Shown here one piece after another: positions 21,980-33,797 of a DNA stretch of 64,000 bases (positions are counted from its first letter, which is position 1; each line of letters begins with the position of its first letter). The translations under genes and the position numbers were made by a program. Source of the DNA: Bedellia somnulentella (lineage: Eukaryota > Arthropoda > Insecta > Lepidoptera > Bedelliidae). The stretch is taken from NCBI GenBank assembly GCA_963576735.1, contig OY755186.1, positions 11,333,970-11,397,969 on the forward strand, read 5' to 3'. The notes under the pieces were generated by a model that saw nothing but the letters and a program-made list of their open reading frames with translations, did not search any database and was not told the DNA's origin.

Positions 21980-22138
21980 ATGCAGATGTCCGCAGTATGA
22001 AGAATAAAAGAGCATGTATGAAAAGATTTATGGATGTAAACGAAGCCAGAAAGTTTTGTCAGGATCGTACAAAGTGGCGATCGATAGTCTCTGCCTACCC
22101 CAATGGGAACTAACGGCGTGAGAATATGTATGAATGTA
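21980..22138 (+). pseudogene. LINE C, 3' end
   Basis: Encodes KNKRACMKRFMDVNEA and CQDRTKWRSIVSAYPNGN-stop, then the GGCGTGAGAATATGTATG tail. The 5' side is truncated. Confidence 0.78.
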
Positions 22139-22454
22139 TTTAATTATACTATAGTAATATTTACTAATAAGTCATAATATTACGGGTTGGCACTAGCATC
22201 TTTATTTTCCCATATATTGAACTCATATTATAACATAGTTTTAAAAAAATACATTTATGGAAATATTATTTTTGGAATCTTTATCGCGATGTTAAATAGC
22301 CTAGTACGAACGCTTGTGTACCTTAAGTAAGATTCTGTTATTCATATCATATTTAAACGTGTTTTTTATGCGACCAATTATATTATAGCCCAAATGAAGA
22401 GAAACTCAAGATACCTCGTTTGTTAACTATTCAGCTGCGTAAAGTTGGAGCCCC

Positions 22455-22570
22455 ATTGCTGAAAACCTTTATTTTACAATCTTTAACCTCGTAAACTTCC
22501 AAAAGTAGCTGAAAATTTTCTGATCGTTAAGCTGTGGTTCCCCTTTTAGGGATTTATAGTAGTGAGTACA
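22455..22570 (+). mobile_element. SINE A, 3' half, diverged
   Basis: CTTCCAAAAGTAGCTGAAAA to GTAGTGAGTACA. Confidence 0.68.
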
Positions 22571-22574
22571 CTGT

Positions 22575-23885
22575 AGGTTAAATATTCTTAAATAAAAAAA
22601 AAATACATAGTTTTTTTTATTTGGTTAATGGTTAATCATTGATAACAAATACTTAAAGTTGTGAGTTGAGACAGTTTTTATAAATTTAAATAACTTAGGA
22701 TAAAATTCATAATCTACGCAAATAAAATGTCAAGCAGAAATTACGGCAAATAAATATAACTTAAATAACTCCAATTCAAATAATTTGTAGAAATAATTTA
22801 AATCAGGGGAACCTTCAAGTTTGTTCAAAAGGAAATGTCAACACAATCTGGAACGTTGCTAATCAATCCGATGAGACTGATTTATTCGCCAATCATTTTT
22901 GTAGATGTCGAAAACCTTAATATACATACACATTTTTGCCTCACATTTCATTTGAATTTCATTCCAAGCTATGGGTATGTACAGTGTGCTTTCACACAAC
23001 CGGATGCATAAAATGAATATTTCAAAGAGAAGTTAACAAACCCAATGTTTTCTTTTCTGCACACTATATTTTCATTTTACTTATTAAAAATACTCTTTTC
23101 CCCCATTAACAACCAAAACATAATGTACCTACACGTGGGAACTTTTATAAAACTAGTCTTAGCACTCCGTAGAAACTTCTTAATTAAAACGAGTGCTGGG
23201 AAATATAAAAGTATCTTATAATGACATATATTTTCCGATAACATGAAAACAACTCAATTTTCGTATCAGATCTGAGGGTGGTAAATGACACAACCTTTAT
23301 AAGTATTTTTCATCTCGACTGGGATATATTATAGCGATATAAAAAGACATCTTATTACCACTTACCCTGGTCTCTCTATTTGTACCGTGTGTTCGTGAAA
23401 CCTGTACATTTCCGTTGTTTATGAAGTAATCGCAGGTCAAAGTATACTGGTTAGTCCGTGCAATGGCGGTTATAGCTTGGGGTGTGTTTTTGTTTTATGT
23501 CGCGTGTAATTTTATTGTTCACGGGCATGAGAGCCGGCGCCGCTTTTATATAAAACATACTTTAGAATTACACTTGTTTAAGTTTTATATAAATTGTGTG
23601 AGAAGAAGGACTCTTTGCTCTTAATCTTCTAATATACCTTTACTGAGCAGCTCCACTATTATACTATTAAAAAGGAATGCAAAGATAAGAGGAGGTAGAA
23701 ATAGCATATCACTCAGGTGAAAAAAAATACTAAATTAAAAATGTACTCAATATATTATATAGTTATGGCATGTTGTGAAAATATAGATATTATTAATTTT
23801 ACATTAACATTTGCAGTTATTTATTTTCAAAAACGTGAGTTGAAATGTGAATGTTATAAATTCGTTTCTTATTTATTGCCTTTAC
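22575..23885. other. No gene seen
   Basis: AT-rich unique DNA with a GC-richer patch around 23480-23560. No exon signal. Confidence 0.35.
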
Positions 23886-23889
23886 CTAC

Positions 23890-24080
23890 AAATCAAACAC
23901 TATCGATCGCCACTTTGTATGATTCTGGCAAGCCTTTGGATCTTCGTCTACATTTATCAAGATTTTCATACCTAATCTTCTATTCATAACGACACGGACC
24001 TAGCTCTTTTAAGCATTTGTTCTGTTTGATTTAAACGTGTCGTCCTTGGTCATCCTCTACTGCCATTACCATCCGCTATA
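23890..24080 (-). pseudogene. LINE C, 3' end, decayed
   Basis: ACTATCGATCGCCACTTTGT and CGTGTCGTCCTTGGTCATCC match the 17624-17842 copy; frames are broken. Confidence 0.7.
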
Positions 24081-24459
24081 GCTCTATATATCTATTTTTC
24101 ATATATACTTCCATCCTCTCTATCTACTAAAAGATTTTATTATTCCTTTTTCTATCCCAAACGGTTAATACCAAACTAAATAATAAAACGAGTACTTTCG
24201 CAATTCACTTCCCTAACATTGTTCAAATAGGGTCGCTACGGTTAAATTGTTTGCATAACGTTATCCAAATGAGGCAGGAGTCCGGCGACATAAATGAGAG
24301 CCGTACTAAGCAAATACTGTGAAGGACAATCTCCGGATTGTAGACTTTGTGGATGCTGGACTTTCTAGCTGAAATGATAAATGTTATGTCATAATATACA
24401 TGATACCTTATTTTTTGTTTTCATAGATTTTGTAGCCAAAGATAAGATATCAACCATTT

Positions 24460-24733
24460 TCAATTCAATTTGGAAGTTGAGAGGGGAATAGTTATCATAT
24501 AAATAAAATTGCTGTGATAAATTTTCATTCATATTGCTTAATTATCAAGATAAACCTCGCATAACGACTTAGTCGCATCTTACGACACCACCAGAAGAAA
24601 TGTGATAGTGCTTTTCTAAGCTGAGCTGAAATTTACTCTATTTTTTTCCAAAAGTAGTCGTGGATTCTCTTGTTCTCAAGTACTAGCGGCTGTCCTACCC
24701 TTTTAAGGATTAGTAACCGTTAATGTATTTATG
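24460..24733. mobile_element. Two degenerate SINE A pieces, opposite orientation
   Basis: 24460-24625 reads as a minus copy (TTAGTCGCATCTTACGACAC, GTGCTTTTCTAAGCTGA); 24640-24733 reads as a plus 3' end (CCAAAAGTAGTCGTGG, GTAACCGTTAATGTAT). Both are highly decayed. Confidence 0.5.
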
Positions 24734-24734
24734 T

Positions 24735-25445
24735 TTCATTATAAAGAAACACATTTGATCATATATTTACTTTACAAGCTCATTCGCACGGCAAACTATA
24801 GTGCGGATGTAGAGATGTTTTCTACGAATGTGGATGACGTTATGTAAAATAACAATATCTAAAATCAAATAAGGTCTTGAATTGAATCTAAAAATCACTT
24901 GCAAAACATTATTTTAGCCGATCAATTTGGTTACACAGCGATTTTAGTTGAACACATATTGAAAACGTTTGCTCCCGGGATTCGGTGCTCCATCACGTTG
25001 ACTTGTTTGATGGTTTACCATTGATCTGTATGCTGTTAACAATAAGGTCCATTTTAGTTGTTCACAGTGCATTTTTCTTTGGTTGATGAATGATTTTCGT
25101 ATATCAACTTGAGCGATCGTTGCATTGTTGGAACTTAGTAGCTGAAGATTTGTTTTTTAACATTTAATTTACCCAATAATGATAATGCAGTAATATTTCT
25201 CTAGTTTTGACTTTATTCAATAAATGTTCTAAATTTTTGGCTGAGAGTATGTTGAATCTTGGACATGGAAGTTTGAAGAATGACAAGGGACAACTGAAGC
25301 CATTGAAAACTGTTTAGAGGTGAGAGACGTGTTTTAAGTTTAAGCAGTAACTATAAAATTAAGTCTTTTAGTGGAGAGCTTGAATAATTTCAAATGTAGT
25401 CATTGTATGTATCTTCATATTACATTGTATTAGTGAAGTGTTTTG
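24735..25445. other. No gene seen
   Basis: AT-rich unique sequence without an exon-like run. Confidence 0.35.
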
Positions 25446-25448
25446 AAT

Positions 25449-25790
25449 TACAATATAGCCAATATATAAAATCTAACCGCTTAAGAATATCCAAAACTTA
25501 AACATCTTTTAAAACATAAATGACAACTAAAGTGTCTCACCTCGTCTATTTATTTAAAATAAAGATAGACCAAATAAAGTGGTTGGTGTTAGATCATGTT
25601 ATAATATTTAAAACATTATAGTCAGTCAATATCTAAAACCCAACCACTTAAAAATATCCAATAAATTAAACATCTTCTAAAACGAACAACACCTAAAGTC
25701 TCCCACCTCCTATTCCCGTAGTAAAGATGAACGCGACCCAAGAACTTCGTATCAGATCATGTTCCCAAGTTCGCAACTATCCCGGATATA
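25449..25790. repeat. Two tandem copies of a ~168-bp unit
   Basis: AAATCTAACCGCTTAAGAAT at 25468 recurs as AAACCCAACCACTTAAAAAT at 25635, and AGATCATGTT recurs with the same period. The pair also shares CTAAAGTGTCTCACCTC-like text. Confidence 0.72.
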
Positions 25791-26214
25791 TCGGGAATAT
25801 AAATTTCCTGCCTCGCCCCCAGCCCTTTCACTGCCACTTAAGACATCTGAGGGACAGTCCTCTTTACACACACTCGCATAATAGCTACTAAAACATGCTT
25901 TTTGAGTTACATGTCTTGTAAGTCCTTTTTTGTTTTAGTATGTTTTTGAAAATTTAGGTATTTATTTTATAAGTTGTAGCTATTTATATAATCCACGAGT
26001 GGTTATAGGGTGAATATGATATAGAAACGTATCTGAGTTTAAAACATCTATAACTTAACCAAAAGTAACAAAATGCTTGTGACACAGCATTAATTGAAAT
26101 CTTCATTAGAATACCTCATAAATTGGTGAAGTACACTTTACATTTATTTGCGTTTTTAGGAAAATTCTTTATAGCAGATATTTTGACAGATGAAGGTTTT
26201 CTTACAGAGGATGT

Positions 26215-26333
26215 CTTTATAAGGCAGGCGTCAAAAGTGTGTAGACGTTGCATGAAAAGCTTGATGATTGAAAATTATGCTCGAGAGTGTTGCCGGGATC
26301 GTACAAAGTGGCGATCAATAGTTTATGCATTTA
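26215..26333 (+). pseudogene. LINE C, 3' end fragment
   Basis: RRCMKSLMI and CCRDRTKWRSIV are recognisable in frame; the tail is lost where a SINE A begins. Confidence 0.65.
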
Positions 26334-26345
26334 TATGTGTGTTTG

Positions 26346-26584
26346 TTACATATACTCACAGCTATAAATCCCTAGAAGGGGTAGCTAGAGCTAAGGAATA
26401 AAAACATCCTCAGCCACTTTTGGAAATTTAAGTGGGAAAAAGATGGTAATATAAAGGTTGTTGTTGATGGTCTCCAACCGCACCGCCCAAAAATCCTTTA
26501 AAAGTCCCAATACCGTTAGTCGCCTCTTACGTAAACCCACCGGAAGAAATGGGGTAGTGCTATTCTAAGCCGACACTACACGGC
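26346..26584 (-). mobile_element. SINE A, full length, subfamily 2
   Basis: Inserted at or beside the LINE C fragment; both ends intact. Confidence 0.9.
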
Positions 26585-26650
26585 ATGTGTATATGTTATT
26601 AGTCGTTATTAATTAAAGAAAGGTAGACATCTTGTCCTCCCATTGCAAAA

Positions 26651-26905
26651 ATATATACATATACTAGATATACTCACGGCTATAAATCCCTAAAACGGGT
26701 AGCCAATGCTTCAGTAAACGTAATTCCGCAGCTACTTTCAGAAGTAAAGTGGGGAAAGATTGTAAAACAAAGGTTCTTTGTAATGAGTCTCCAAACGTCC
26801 AAAAATCACTTTAGTAGCCTCTTACGAACACCCACGGGCAGTAATGGCTACTCCATTAGTGCATTAGGACAGTAGTGCTAATATAAGCAACACACTACAC
26901 AGCAA
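26651..26905 (-). mobile_element. SINE A, diverged, head-to-head with the next copy
   Basis: Its 5' end (CACTACACAGC) lies 4 bp from the 5' end of 26910-27165. It has an extra TAGTGCATTAGGACAG insert near the 5' end. Confidence 0.85.
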
Positions 26906-26909
26906 CTTT

Positions 26910-27165
26910 GCCGTGTAGTATCGGCTTAGAATAACACTACCCCATTTCTACCCGTGGGTGATCGTAAGAGGCGACTAAGGGTATAGAGGCTTTTAAGTGG
27001 TTTTTGGGCGATGTGGTTGGAGACCCGTCACCAAAAACATTTATTTATTATTACCACCTTTTCCCCAATCAACTTCCAAAAGTGGCTAGGGAATTTCTCA
27101 TTCCAAAGCTCTGGCTACCCCGTTAAGGGATTTGTAGCCGTGAGTATATGTATGTATGTATGTAT
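26910..27165 (+). mobile_element. SINE A, full length, subfamily 1
   Basis: Typical subfamily 1 copy. Its tail joins directly to half of a SINE B (27166-27275). Confidence 0.92.
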
Positions 27166-27275
27166 AAATTAACCACTCATAGGACTTTAGAAAAGACAAA
27201 TTGGTGGCTCGACTCGGAATTTGAACCCTCATCGCCTGCACAATAAGCGGTGTTTCACCCGCTAAGCTATCACGG
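27166..27275 (-). mobile_element. SINE B, head half only
   Basis: AAATTAACCACTCATAGGAC then the tRNA-like head. The other half is missing; compare 28720-28835, which is nearly identical. Confidence 0.82.
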
Positions 27276-27425
27276 TTGCGATTGTTATTTCAGTGCCAGT
27301 TTTTTTGTTAATACGTGTGTCAGCATAGTGAATGTACGAAATCAACGAAAATCGTTTTCGAATTTTGAAAGTATAATGTTAAGAATAAATTTAAAGCAAG
27401 ATATTCATATTAATTTAAATGTAAC
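27276..27425. repeat. Unique flank duplicated at 28836-28979
   Basis: TTATTTCAGTGCCAG, TACGTGTGTCAGCATAGTGA and ACGAAAATCGTTTTCGAA occur in both places at near identity, ending abruptly after AATTTAAATGTA. Confidence 0.88.
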
Positions 27426-27734
27426 AACAACACAGCAAAATACAACAATGGTTAACCATTTTAATCCTTATAATCCCATCTAAAAGTCATAGAAAAAACT
27501 AGCCAAAGTCCTAAGACTAGTAGGTAAAATACTTTACTAATCTTTTCTCTACGATACGAAAGCTAAAAGTAGCAACTTGTAACTCCCACAGTTATATAAG
27601 TGTATGTAAATGCCTTGGAATGGACTTTGGAAGTTCGTGAACAGCTGCCGTTTCGCAAGCTTCGACACATGAATCAACGGTGTTTGTACTATATTTGCTT
27701 GAGGGGTCAATAAGGGGTTTTAACTTATTCTATA

Positions 27735-27979
27735 CATACATATACTCACGGCTATATTTTCCTAGAAGGGGTAACCAGAGCTAAGAAATTATTAATTTCT
27801 CAGCCACTTTTGGAAGTTAAGTGGGGAAAAGATGGTAAAAATAAAGGTTTTTGGTGATAGGTCCCCAACCGCATCGCCCAAAAATCACTTGAAAAGCCCC
27901 AATACCCTTAGTCGCCTCTTACGACACCAATGGGTAGAAAGGGGTAGCGACATTCTAAGCCGGCACGACACGGCAAAAC
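27735..27979 (-). mobile_element. SINE A, full length, with 15-bp target duplication
   Basis: TTAACTTATTCTATA flanks the element at 27720-27734 and 27980-27994, exactly. This length and the (TATG)n tail fit LINE-driven target-primed insertion, so the family is a SINE rather than a MITE. Confidence 0.93.
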
Positions 27980-28299
27980 TTAACTTATTCTATAGTAAGG
28001 AAATAATTGTGGATATAATAATTATTCATTTATTTTATGCTTGCTGGACCCTATTGCTATGTTTTTCTCAATACATATAAACTCAAAAAAGGGCTAGTCA
28101 GAATTTCGGAATTAGAAATACCGCTGCCACTTTCCTCTATATAAATCGGCACCAGCAAGTCTGTTACTATGAAAAAGTTTTATTTGGTTTTATAATAAAA
28201 GAAAATTGGAAGAAGAACAATCTATGTCGCATTATTTATATTATTAATACATAGTATTTTTTAGTAAGAAGTTTTGATTGTAACTGTAAGATTGACTGC

Positions 28300-28835
28300 A
28301 GAGGTACTAATACTACTGAATATCACATTGTCAATGTGTGTGGTGATACCCACGTTTTGCTAGAAAAGTGTACTCACGTGATAGTGGGCAGGCATACCAC
28401 AACTTAGCCGTGTGGGTTTCCTCACGAGCTTTTCCCTTACCGTTAACAAACATGATAAATTAACCATTTGCTGTGTAGTGTCGGCTTAGAATAGCACTAC
28501 TCCATTTCTTCCGGTGGGTGTACGTAAGAGGCGACTAACGGTATTGGGGCTTTTAAGGGATTTTTGGGCGATGCGGTTGGAGACCCATCACCAACATCCT
28601 TTATTTTTACTACTTTTCCCCTCTCACATTTCCAAAAGTGGCTGAGGAATTTTTAATTCCTTAGCTCTGGCTACCCCTTCTAGGGATTTACAGCCGTGAG
28701 TATATGTATGTATGTATGTATAAATTAACCACTCATAGGACTTTAGAAAAGACAAATTGGTGGCTCGACTCGGAATTTGAACCGTCATCGCCTGCACAAT
28801 AAGCGGTGTTTTACCCACTAAGCTATGACGGTTGC
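28300..28835 (-). mobile_element. SINE B, interrupted by SINE A
   Basis: The two halves are 28300-28466 and 28720-28835. The interrupting copy is flanked by ATAAATTAACCA at 28455-28466 and 28720-28731. Confidence 0.88.
28467..28719 (+). mobile_element. SINE A, subfamily 2, nested in SINE B
   Basis: Full length with a 12-bp target duplication; younger than its SINE B host. Confidence 0.92.
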
Positions 28836-28979
28836 GATTGTTATTTCAGTGCCAGATTTTTTGTTAATACGTGTGTCAGCATAGTGAATGTACGAAATCA
28901 ACGAAAATCGTTTTCGAATTTTTAAAGTATAATGTTAAGAATAAATTTAAAGCAAGATAGTCATATTAATTTAAATGTA
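28836..28979. repeat. Second copy of the 27276-27425 flank
   Basis: Near-identical to the upstream copy; sequence diverges completely after 28979. Confidence 0.88.
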
Positions 28980-29333
28980 TATTATACATAAAAAAACTTT
29001 TCATGTTTAATAACTTACTTCAATAGTGATACTCGTATTTTTAATCTAATTTACAATGAAATATCACTATTTTACTTTTACTTACATTGCATTAAAGAAA
29101 TAGAAACTAAGTAATAGAAAATAAATAGAAATCTGAGAGAGAAATAAAATCTCAGAATGCATTTATTTGTTTCCTAATTCCTTATCTCTTCCGTTTATGT
29201 CCAAACAAGCGTTTAATCTAATAATATTACAAGGAAGTACAAAACTATTGTGATTTATTTTGGATGTACGTTTGGGATTTTGTAGTGTAGAATATTTAGC
29301 TAGCTGCACTCATATGGTTTAAATATTGTGTTT

Positions 29334-29580
29334 ACTGTGTAGTGTCGGCTTAGAATAGCACTACCCAATTTCTTCCGGTGGGTGAACGTAAGAGGCGACT
29401 AACGGTATCGGGGCTTTTAAGGGATTTTTGGGCGATGCGGTTGGAGACCCATCACCAACAACCTTTATTTTACCATCTTTTCCCTACTCAACTTTCCAAA
29501 CGTGGCTGAGGAATTTCGAATTCCTTAGCTCTGGCTACCCCTTCTAGGAATTTATAGCCGTGAGATATGTATGTTTGTAT
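29334..29580 (+). mobile_element. SINE A, full length, subfamily 2
   Basis: Intact; tail GCCGTGAGATATGTATGTTT. Confidence 0.9.
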
Positions 29581-30180
29581 ATACTGTAATTCTGAGTATT
29601 AAAAAAAATTGTGACCGTAGTGATGATTCTCTTTGGCACAGTGTTTTATATATTCAAGAGGAAAAAAATCCCAATTATAGTACTTCAGTAACCCAGTTTC
29701 ATACAGAGAATAATTTAGTTATGAGTTTATCTTTTCACTTACACTCTAGTGGTAAATTTAAATATTTAAGATCGAATCTTATAAAATTCTCTACTAAACA
29801 AAATCTGATAAACATATAATATAAAAATATATTTCTTACATATTTAAAATAAAAACGTGTGGATAACTTAAGGTCACCTATAAAAATACCAATGAACACA
29901 GAGCTATATCACAAAAACGAAACTTAAGCACAAATATATTAAACAATATTCATCATACTAGTAGTTATCTTAGCAGCTATGCGTTCTGATACTCTGCGAC
30001 TCTTACAAATTAAAATCCTATAGTCCCTGTCGATACTAATGAAAACTTATACCGTTATTATATCTTACATGAAATTATTATATCACTTTAAATTTTCTAA
30101 ATGTTACCAACTGAAAAACCGCAGAAAAATATAACCAGTAGATATATTTTTTATGCGGTGGTGTAGATGGATCTCCATCA

Positions 30181-30380
30181 CAGTTATCTTAGCTGCTCTG
30201 CGTTCCGATGGCTACTTACTGTGATTGGAGAAGTTAGTGCCATAACTCGTAAGCAGGATACAAGTGAAGTGGCGCGCGAAATAAGCGTTATGAGTAGCGG
30301 GTTCGGATCTAGTGGACAGGCGGGGGACAGCACTCGTCTTTTACTTGAGCCGAAGTGATTTTTAGTTTGGTAGATTTTTA
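30181..30380. repeat. Repeat D, copy 1 (~195 bp)
   Basis: About 97% identical by eye to 30661-30860. It contains GGGTTCGGATCTAGTGGACA, whose GGTTCGGATCT resembles a Pol III B box. The minus strand is open throughout in both copies (SSKRRVLSPACPLDPNPLL, ISRATSLVSCLRVMALTSP). A third scrap (TAGTTATCTTAGCAGCTATG) is at 29960-29995. No known family is recognised. Confidence 0.82.
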
Positions 30381-30660
30381 TTATATTAAATGTATTTTTT
30401 GCGTTCCAGGTTTGTTGACTCATGTTGTGTAGGTACGGAAATTATTACTTAAAAAATTTACCGAGTATTATAAGGACACAGGTAAAAAGCTTGATAAATA
30501 TACTTTAAGCTCAAGAGATTTGCCAGAATCTTTCAAATTTAAATTTGATAGTATCTACTGATCCCAATTTATCAATAATGAGCGTTTTTCACATATTAAT
30601 AATTATTTTTTATTTTTATTTATATTCTAAAAAAAAGCTACATAACAGAAAAAACCACTC

Positions 30661-30860
30661 GTAGTTATCTTAACAGCTCTGCGTTCCGATGGCTACTTAC
30701 TGTGATTGGAGAAGTTAGTGCCATAACTCGTAAGCAGGATACGAGTGAAGTGGCGCGCGAAATAAGCATTATGAGTAGCGGGTTCGGATCTAGTGGACAG
30801 GCGGGGGACAGCACTCGTCTTTTACTTGAGCGGAAGTGATTTGTAGTTTGGTAGCTTTTT
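30661..30860. repeat. Repeat D, copy 2
   Basis: Direct repeat 480 bp after copy 1. The same minus-strand frame stays open. Confidence 0.82.
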
Positions 30861-30939
30861 TTATTAAACATAAACTTCTTTACCTGCGGTATCTACAATG
30901 TAATTTCTGTATTTCAAGCATTTTGGGTTATATTTTATA

Positions 30940-31005
30940 CTAGCTTTTTGCCCCGCGACTTCGTCCGCGTGGACTTCATTTTTTGCATCCAGTTTACATA
31001 ATACC
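30940..31005 (+). mobile_element. LINE-like repeat start
   Basis: ACTAGCTTTTTGCCCCGCGA then CTTCGTCCGCGTGGACTTCA: the common 5' edge of an insect RTE-like dispersed repeat. The rest may be the 32275-32445 piece. Confidence 0.5.
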
Positions 31006-31073
31006 AAAATACCGAAACACTATCTCAACTTCTGTTTTTTATATTTATAAACCCGCGGGCGTTGTAAATGACA

Positions 31074-31229
31074 TAAAGGACATTGAGGCTTTTTAAGTGA
31101 TTGTTGGGCGATGCAGTTTGTGAACCATTATTAAACTATCTTTTATCGATCGATTTCCCAAATTGGATGAAGAATTAGTATCTCTGAAGCTATGGCTACC
31201 CTTTTATGGAATTTATGGTTGTTAGCATA
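31074..31229 (+). mobile_element. SINE A, diverged, 5'-truncated
   Basis: GGCTTTTTAAGTGATTGTTG to the GTTGTTAGCATATACT tail, with a central deletion. Confidence 0.7.
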
Positions 31230-31654
31230 TACTCATGAATGATTGATAGATGGATTTCATAAATTCAATCGCACCAAGTTTTATTATAAAATGTAAAAAA
31301 ACTCTATATTAACTTTCATTTGCTATATCAACCCGTTAGGGGTTGAGTTCCAAAACTTCCTTTTTAATTGTTCATAATAAACATGAAACAAATATACCAA
31401 GTTCCTATGTTCAGAAATGAGAATATCTTTAGTAGGTGTACAGATACGGATAGTAGTTAAGTTAGTACTGCGGCGGCGGCTCGGTGCTGCCCCTACACTG
31501 ACCGTTGGTGATAGTGGGAGAGCTTGCAGCAATTGCTCGGCAATATAGGGATGATTAGTGGTGGATCTCCATCTAAAATAATCGCTAAATTGAAGGGCTA
31601 GTGCTTGTTATTATTATATATAGTGCTATTTTAAGCTAATAAAACATTTTTTTT

Positions 31655-31780
31655 ACAAAAAGCTTGAATTGCCTGAGATACGAACCCGGGACGATTGATT
31701 CATAATAGTTCTAATTAAATATCCATAGTAGTTAGTTATACCGCTACGCCACGGAGACGTTACCGGGGCGGTGTCAAATT
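31655..31780 (-). mobile_element. tRNA-like SINE head
   Basis: On the minus strand GTCTCCGTGGCGTAGCGGTA and GTCCCGGGTTCGTATCTCAG look like the A and B halves of a tRNA-derived promoter, with a 25-30-bp insert between them. Confidence 0.55.
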
Positions 31781-32274
31781 TTTATTACGCTTTATTTCAT
31801 ATTAGTCTTACTATTGATAAACAAATTTGTCATTTAAATGTTCATTTATTTTGATGAAAATGGATGAAACCCCTTAATCTTTCCAAAATGAACATTAACA
31901 AAGTGTCTGATGTGAATTCCATCGATGATAAATATAATCGCTGCAATATTTTGAGCCTTATATGACTTAAGGTTTTTTGATGTTCCTATGAGAACTCTTG
32001 CGGATTTCTTAGTTTCAAGGAATCATCGTCGTTTCATTTAGCTTCTAAATTTACATGTTTTTATTCGTTTGCAATATAAGTAGATGTAAATAATTGTTTA
32101 TACGATAAAAAAAATAGTACATCATCCCTCGGGAGTTCCTTATTTTCGGGGATCCATTATCGTACCATTAAGCTTCTAAATTTTGATTTTTATATTAGTT
32201 TACAATATATTACGTTGTTTTAAACGATACACAGCGCCATATCCAATGCATCCAGCAAGCAAACAATATTTTTG

Positions 32275-32445
32275 ATTTCCCGTGGGAACATATTTTTTTA
32301 GGGGAAAAATTACCCTATTATTTAATCTAGACTTCTAACTATACGTCTGCAAAATTTCAAAGCAATCGGTTCAGTATTTACGGTGTGAAAGCGGAACAAA
32401 CAAACAAACAAACTCACTTTCCCATTTATAATATTAGTATGGATG
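32275..32445 (+). mobile_element. LINE-like repeat 3' end
   Basis: TTTCCCGTGGGAAC, AAGCAATCGGTTCAGTATTT and CATTTATAATATTAGTATGG: the typical 3' end of a widespread degenerate insect repeat. Confidence 0.55.
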
Positions 32446-33610
32446 AACGGAAATAATGCCTCAGGTACTAAAGTTATCTATCTATTTAATTAAATTTTGA
32501 GTGAAAGGGTTTGGCACATTCCTTCTTTAAATAACATGCACCAATATTTTTTATTTAACATTTGAACTACTGCAAATTTTGTAATAGGTACTAGTTGATG
32601 TTAGTGATTTAAGATAAATGTTAGCATACTCATCTATACTATCACTATTTAAATATGGAAAATTGGCATTAAATTGTAAAAATAAAGAAAATAAAATTCT
32701 TCAAATTAAAACTTCCATAATTAGGTTGTTACACGTTTGTGACTCACGAACGAACCTTTCTTTTTGTATTCCATAATTCATTTGAGAATGACCACGCATC
32801 ACATTTTGTCTTACCAACAGCTTTCGAGAAAATTGGTCCACCTAACTATATAGCTGTTATCACAGTGAAATAAAGTCTATATTGGCGTGTTTCTGGTCCA
32901 ACCGTGTATTGGCATGATCAGAAGGTGTCACGTCGGACATTCAGAGGTCAAACTTTGCCGACGTTCGCTACACTTCGTGAACTCCAGACTACAGTTACGT
33001 AATCTATATCATTTGCAGACGTATCAAATACTATCGTAGTGTTTAGCGAAGTTAATAAATTTTACAATTTTTAGTAGTATATTTTTAGCTCATACTGATT
33101 TTGCAACAATTTCTTGGATCAAAAATATCATAAATTTTGATTAAACAGCAACACTATCTTTACACTTAATAAGTCACAAATAGCAAGTCTCTACTATCAA
33201 GTCTCTGGGTACTTTGATCTTACGAGACAAAAGTAAAGATGGAGTCAAAGAAGAAGCTATTAAGCATGAGTTTATATTTAAAAACCTCCTTAGTTCTGCT
33301 TCTCATAACGGGTATTGTAGTCAAAGTTCGATAAGTAGTTTCTTCAAGGAACTGCTTCATTTTAGGTGGGACCGTAGCTTTTCAACTGAATTTAATTTAT
33401 ATTTCTTTTTCATCTGAAGTGGTTATTTTGAATAAATACGATTAAAATGTTATTATTGGGTTGTTGGGACTTGACCATATATACACATACAGACATATAA
33501 TTATACATATAAACATTTACAAAATAACAAAATCCTCCTTTTTCGATGTCAATTAAAACTTGTGACTGGGTTCATTGTATTCCGTAAAATACATATAAAA
33601 GAACAAAATA
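32446..33610. other. No gene seen
   Basis: AT-rich unique DNA with no repeat or exon I can support. Confidence 0.35.
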
Positions 33611-33620
33611 ATATTATAAA

Positions 33621-33769
33621 ATACATATACTCACGGCTATATTTCCCTATAAGTGATTGTTCTCCAACCGCATCGCCCAAAAATCCAATAAAAAGCCCCA
33701 ATCCCAATACCCTTAGTCGCCTCTTACAACACAAGGGGTAGCGACATTCTTAGCCGGCACTACACGGCA
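33621..33769 (-). mobile_element. SINE A, central deletion of ~90 bp
   Basis: The tail joins directly to the CTCCAACCGCATCGCCC box; the 5' end is intact (ACTACACGGC). Confidence 0.85.
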
Positions 33770-33797
33770 ATAATATTATAAATTGTTTTATTATTTG

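Noticed and set aside
30184..30423. A small protein gene on the minus strand of repeat D
   Set aside because: Open in both copies but with no start context, homologue or splice signal I can defend; kept as a repeat with a note.
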